From positions 1-8,020 of the forward strand of contig JBFJVZ010000361.1 in assembly GCA_041623895.1 (NCBI GenBank): a DNA stretch of 8,020 nt. Reading direction: 5' to 3'. The translations under genes and the position numbers were made by a program. Positions 6,215 to 8,020 of the stretch are shown one piece after another; the stretch's first letter is position 1, and each line of letters opens with the position of its first letter. Origin of the DNA: JBFJVZ01 sp041623895. Its GTDB lineage: Bacteria > Planctomycetota > Planctomycetia > Pirellulales > Pirellulaceae. A model generated the notes under the pieces. The model ran no database searches. It had not been told where the DNA came from and saw only the letters and a program-made list of their open reading frames with translations.

Positions 6215-7747
6215 TCACGATGTGCTGGACTTCCGTTGGCGGGTCTTGGCAAGCTTGCGCTTTTGTGTTGTCTGTTTACGGCTGCCGTGTTTCTTGACGA
6301 CTCGCTTAGCTTCCGATTTTGCCTCATCTTTTCTGCGAACTGCATACATACGTTCGCGAGCATCCTTGTATGCAAGCGAGTGCTCAACGATCGGCGGTGG
6401 ATAGTTCTTGCCAATCAGACAGCCAGCTTGCGATTGTTGGGACAAACTCATTTTGTGCGGCTCCGCGATATGCTCATCGGGTACCGCCGCCAGCTCAGGG
6501 ACGTATTTCCGAATGAACTGCCCCGTCGGATCTTGGTCCTTCACCTGCTTAATCGGCGAGTAGATTCGAACCGTATTAATCCCCGTTGTGCCAGATTGCA
6601 TCTGAAACTGTGAGAAGTGAATACCTGGCTCGAAGTCAAGAAAGTGTCGTGCTAGATAGACGGAGGTCGGCCGCCAGTGCAGCCAAAGGTGGTAGGACGC
6701 AAACGAAACGAGCATTGCTCGCATCCGAAAGTTGATCCAACTGTGTCGGTGCAACGCCCGCATGCAAGCATCGACCATCGGATAACCTGTCTGTCCTTCG
6801 CACCAGGCGTCGAAACGATTTTGATTAAATTCGTGTTCGCGAAGCCCATCGTAGACTTTGCTCATGTTTTCAAACTCGATCGACGGCTCGTCTTCCAGTT
6901 TCTGCATGAAATGACAATGCCAGCTCAAACGTGACTGGAAGGCCCGAAGTGATTTGAGCCAACCGCCAATCGGTTCACCCATTCCTTTCAGCTCTCGCAA
7001 TTGATCTTGCCGATCGCGAAGTTCGTATTCGACTCGCTTCATGGAGAGACAGCCCCAGGCCAGGTAAGTGCTAAGACGACTGCATGAATCTGCTGCCGTT
7101 ACCGGGCTGGACATCTCGCCGCTATAGTTCTGTCCGCGGTGAAAGAGAAACGACCGTAATGCTTCTATGCCGGCTTTTTCACCGCCTTTCTGAAGTTTGC
7201 TTTTCTTTGTCGAGGAGAGCCCAAAGTCTTCCGGAGTATGCCGCCGGCCCGGGGCGACCCCGCTCGGATGGATCAACTTGGTTGGCATACCAGCCATCGG
7301 TTGCTTCAGAAAGGCGTCGCGCTGCTTCGACCAGCCGTCCCGCGATTTCAGACGACGAACGACGCCATTTTGTGGTATCTCTTTCCAAGGGGTGCCATGC
7401 TGCTTGGCCCACGCCGCGACGCGTATGTCGCGGTCATAAGTAATCTTGTTGCCAGTTTCCTGATGACTCCAAAGAGCATCGATTCCATGTTCCGAATGCA
7501 ATGTCGATAACACATCCGGCATGGAACCGACCCGAAGCGTCAAGCGGCCACCCAAGTCCCGCAAGCGGCTGTCCAGCTCTCGGAGCGACTCATTAATGAA
7601 TTGCAGATGAGACGCCTCGAACTCCTCCGAGTGGATGATTTCCGGCTCATAAACGTAGAGACACAAACATGGCCCCAGCGCAGAGGCCTGTGCGAGCGGA
7701 GCATGGTCATCAACGCGCAAATCACGCTTGAACCAGACAACATGCAT
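6215..7747 (-). CDS. Cryptochrome/photolyase-family FAD protein (deoxyribodipyrimidine photolyase-like)
   Basis: A 510-residue blue-light flavoprotein. The N-terminal photolyase alpha/beta domain starts at once with VWFKRDLRVDDHAPL (4-18). The FAD-binding helical domain spans about 200-460: SRLSTYLAWGCLS (223-235, FAD phosphate contacts), WCEGQTGYPMVDACMRAL (315-332), NFRMRAMLVSFASYHL, DFEPGIHF (371-378), GTTGINTVRIYSP (386-398) and DPTGQFIRKYVPEL (406-419). Compared with E. coli photolyase, outer Trp-chain residues Trp306 and Trp359 match Trp315 and Trp358, but the FAD-proximal Trp382 is Phe381 and Asn378 next to flavin N5 is His377. The WREFY substrate motif reads WHCHF (276-280). It is thus not a textbook class I CPD photolyase, and DNA repair versus signalling is open. 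These changes may be typical of its subfamily. About 40 C-terminal residues are very Lys/Arg-rich. The ATG at 7747 has GGAG 5 bases upstream. No Cys cluster of FeS photolyases is evident. Confidence 0.92.
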   Translation of the reverse strand: MHVVWFKRDLRVDDHAPLAQASALGPCLCLYVYEPEIIHSEEFEASHLQFINESLRELDSRLRDLGGRLTLRVGSMPDVLSTLHSEHGIDALWSHQETGNKITYDRDIRVAAWAKQHGTPWKEIPQNGVVRRLKSRDGWSKQRDAFLKQPMAGMPTKLIHPSGVAPGRRHTPEDFGLSSTKKSKLQKGGEKAGIEALRSFLFHRGQNYSGEMSSPVTAADSCSRLSTYLAWGCLSMKRVEYELRDRQDQLRELKGMGEPIGGWLKSLRAFQSRLSWHCHFMQKLEDEPSIEFENMSKVYDGLREHEFNQNRFDAWCEGQTGYPMVDACMRALHRHSWINFRMRAMLVSFASYHLWLHWRPTSVYLARHFLDFEPGIHFSQFQMQSGTTGINTVRIYSPIKQVKDQDPTGQFIRKYVPELAAVPDEHIAEPHKMSLSQQSQAGCLIGKNYPPPIVEHSLAYKDARERMYAVRRKDEAKSEAKRVVKKHGSRKQTTQKRKLAKTRQRKSSTS

Positions 7748-8020
7748 GTTAGCTCCGATCTTAATAACATAGACAGCCGCAGATTCGAGGTTTCAGACCA
7801 GCCCACGAAAAGCCGTCGGGTTATTGTTGGGAGCTGGCAATATTGACGCATGCCTAGGCTCCTTGGCAGCGGGCATGGCAATCAAGATCGGCACAGCTGG
7901 CGGCGGCCTATGCGACCGCTGGATACTGACTCCACACCATTGGTGATGGGTCAGGGGCGAATCGATCGGTAGAAATTTCCCATGGCTTCCACTTTGGGCA
8001 TCTGCCGTTTCAATGATCCC
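7748..8020 (-). other. Upstream region of the photolyase, possibly with the 3' end of an unidentified gene
   Basis: No complete gene is visible. Two minus-strand frames are open at the window edge. One gives SLKRQMPKVEAMGNFYRSIRP and stops at 7951-7953; its composition is protein-like and it may be a real C-terminus. The other is open for 75 codons to a stop at 7793-7795 but is Pro-rich with rare AGG codons and looks less natural. An 11-bp palindrome CACCATTGGTG lies at 7935-7945. An A+T-rich patch (about 7757-7772) just before the photolyase ribosome site could hold its promoter, but I see no convincing -35/-10 pair. Confidence 0.3.

Noticed and set aside
7540..7881. 113-codon minus-strand frame over the photolyase start
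   Set aside because: It overlaps the photolyase N-terminal domain in another frame and has no recognisable motif.
7851..7973. Forty-codon plus-strand frame starting at ATG 7851
   Set aside because: Short, no ribosome site, His/Arg-rich composition and no domain.

Overview
The window looks like part of a planctomycete chromosome (Rhodopirellula/Blastopirellula-like). This rests on protein style, moderate G+C, serine-rich insertions and small lineage-type hypothetical proteins; no rRNA or marker gene is present to prove it. I found no insertion sequence, CRISPR array, tRNA or rRNA.

Left half (1-4785, minus strand): a dissolved-inorganic-carbon (DIC) uptake operon of the DAB type. Reading leftwards, dabB (NuoL/Mrp-antiporter-like membrane subunit) is followed by dabA (DUF2309/UPF0753, beta-carbonic-anhydrase-like cytoplasmic subunit with an intact C-D-R...H...C metal site). 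A third gene follows, runs off the left edge, and encodes a second beta-carbonic-anhydrase-like protein. Its fold signatures align without gaps to classical beta-CAs, but its metal site is altered: Cys to His, Cys to Ala, and the catalytic-dyad Arg lost. This three-gene arrangement is the most interesting feature of the window.

Middle (4786-5436): a 267-base divergent intergenic region separates dabB from a plus-strand winged-helix DNA-binding protein. It is rich in structure: three CACGA repeats on a 14-bp period plus one inverted copy near dabB; two tandem hairpins, one terminator-like; and two 7-bp-arm inverted repeats around a TAGAAT -10 box in front of the regulator. The simplest reading is that the regulator controls itself and perhaps the DAB operon; this is inferred from layout only.

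Right half (5433-7747, minus strand): a cryptochrome/photolyase-family flavoprotein with a strongly basic tail and non-canonical residues around FAD, then two small proteins of unknown function (70 and about 111 aa). The last one ends on the same CTAG tetranucleotide as the convergent regulator. A compact dyad-rich element (6131-6171) lies between the photolyase and the small genes. The final 273 bases hold the photolyase upstream region and possibly the 3' end of another minus-strand gene that I cannot identify.
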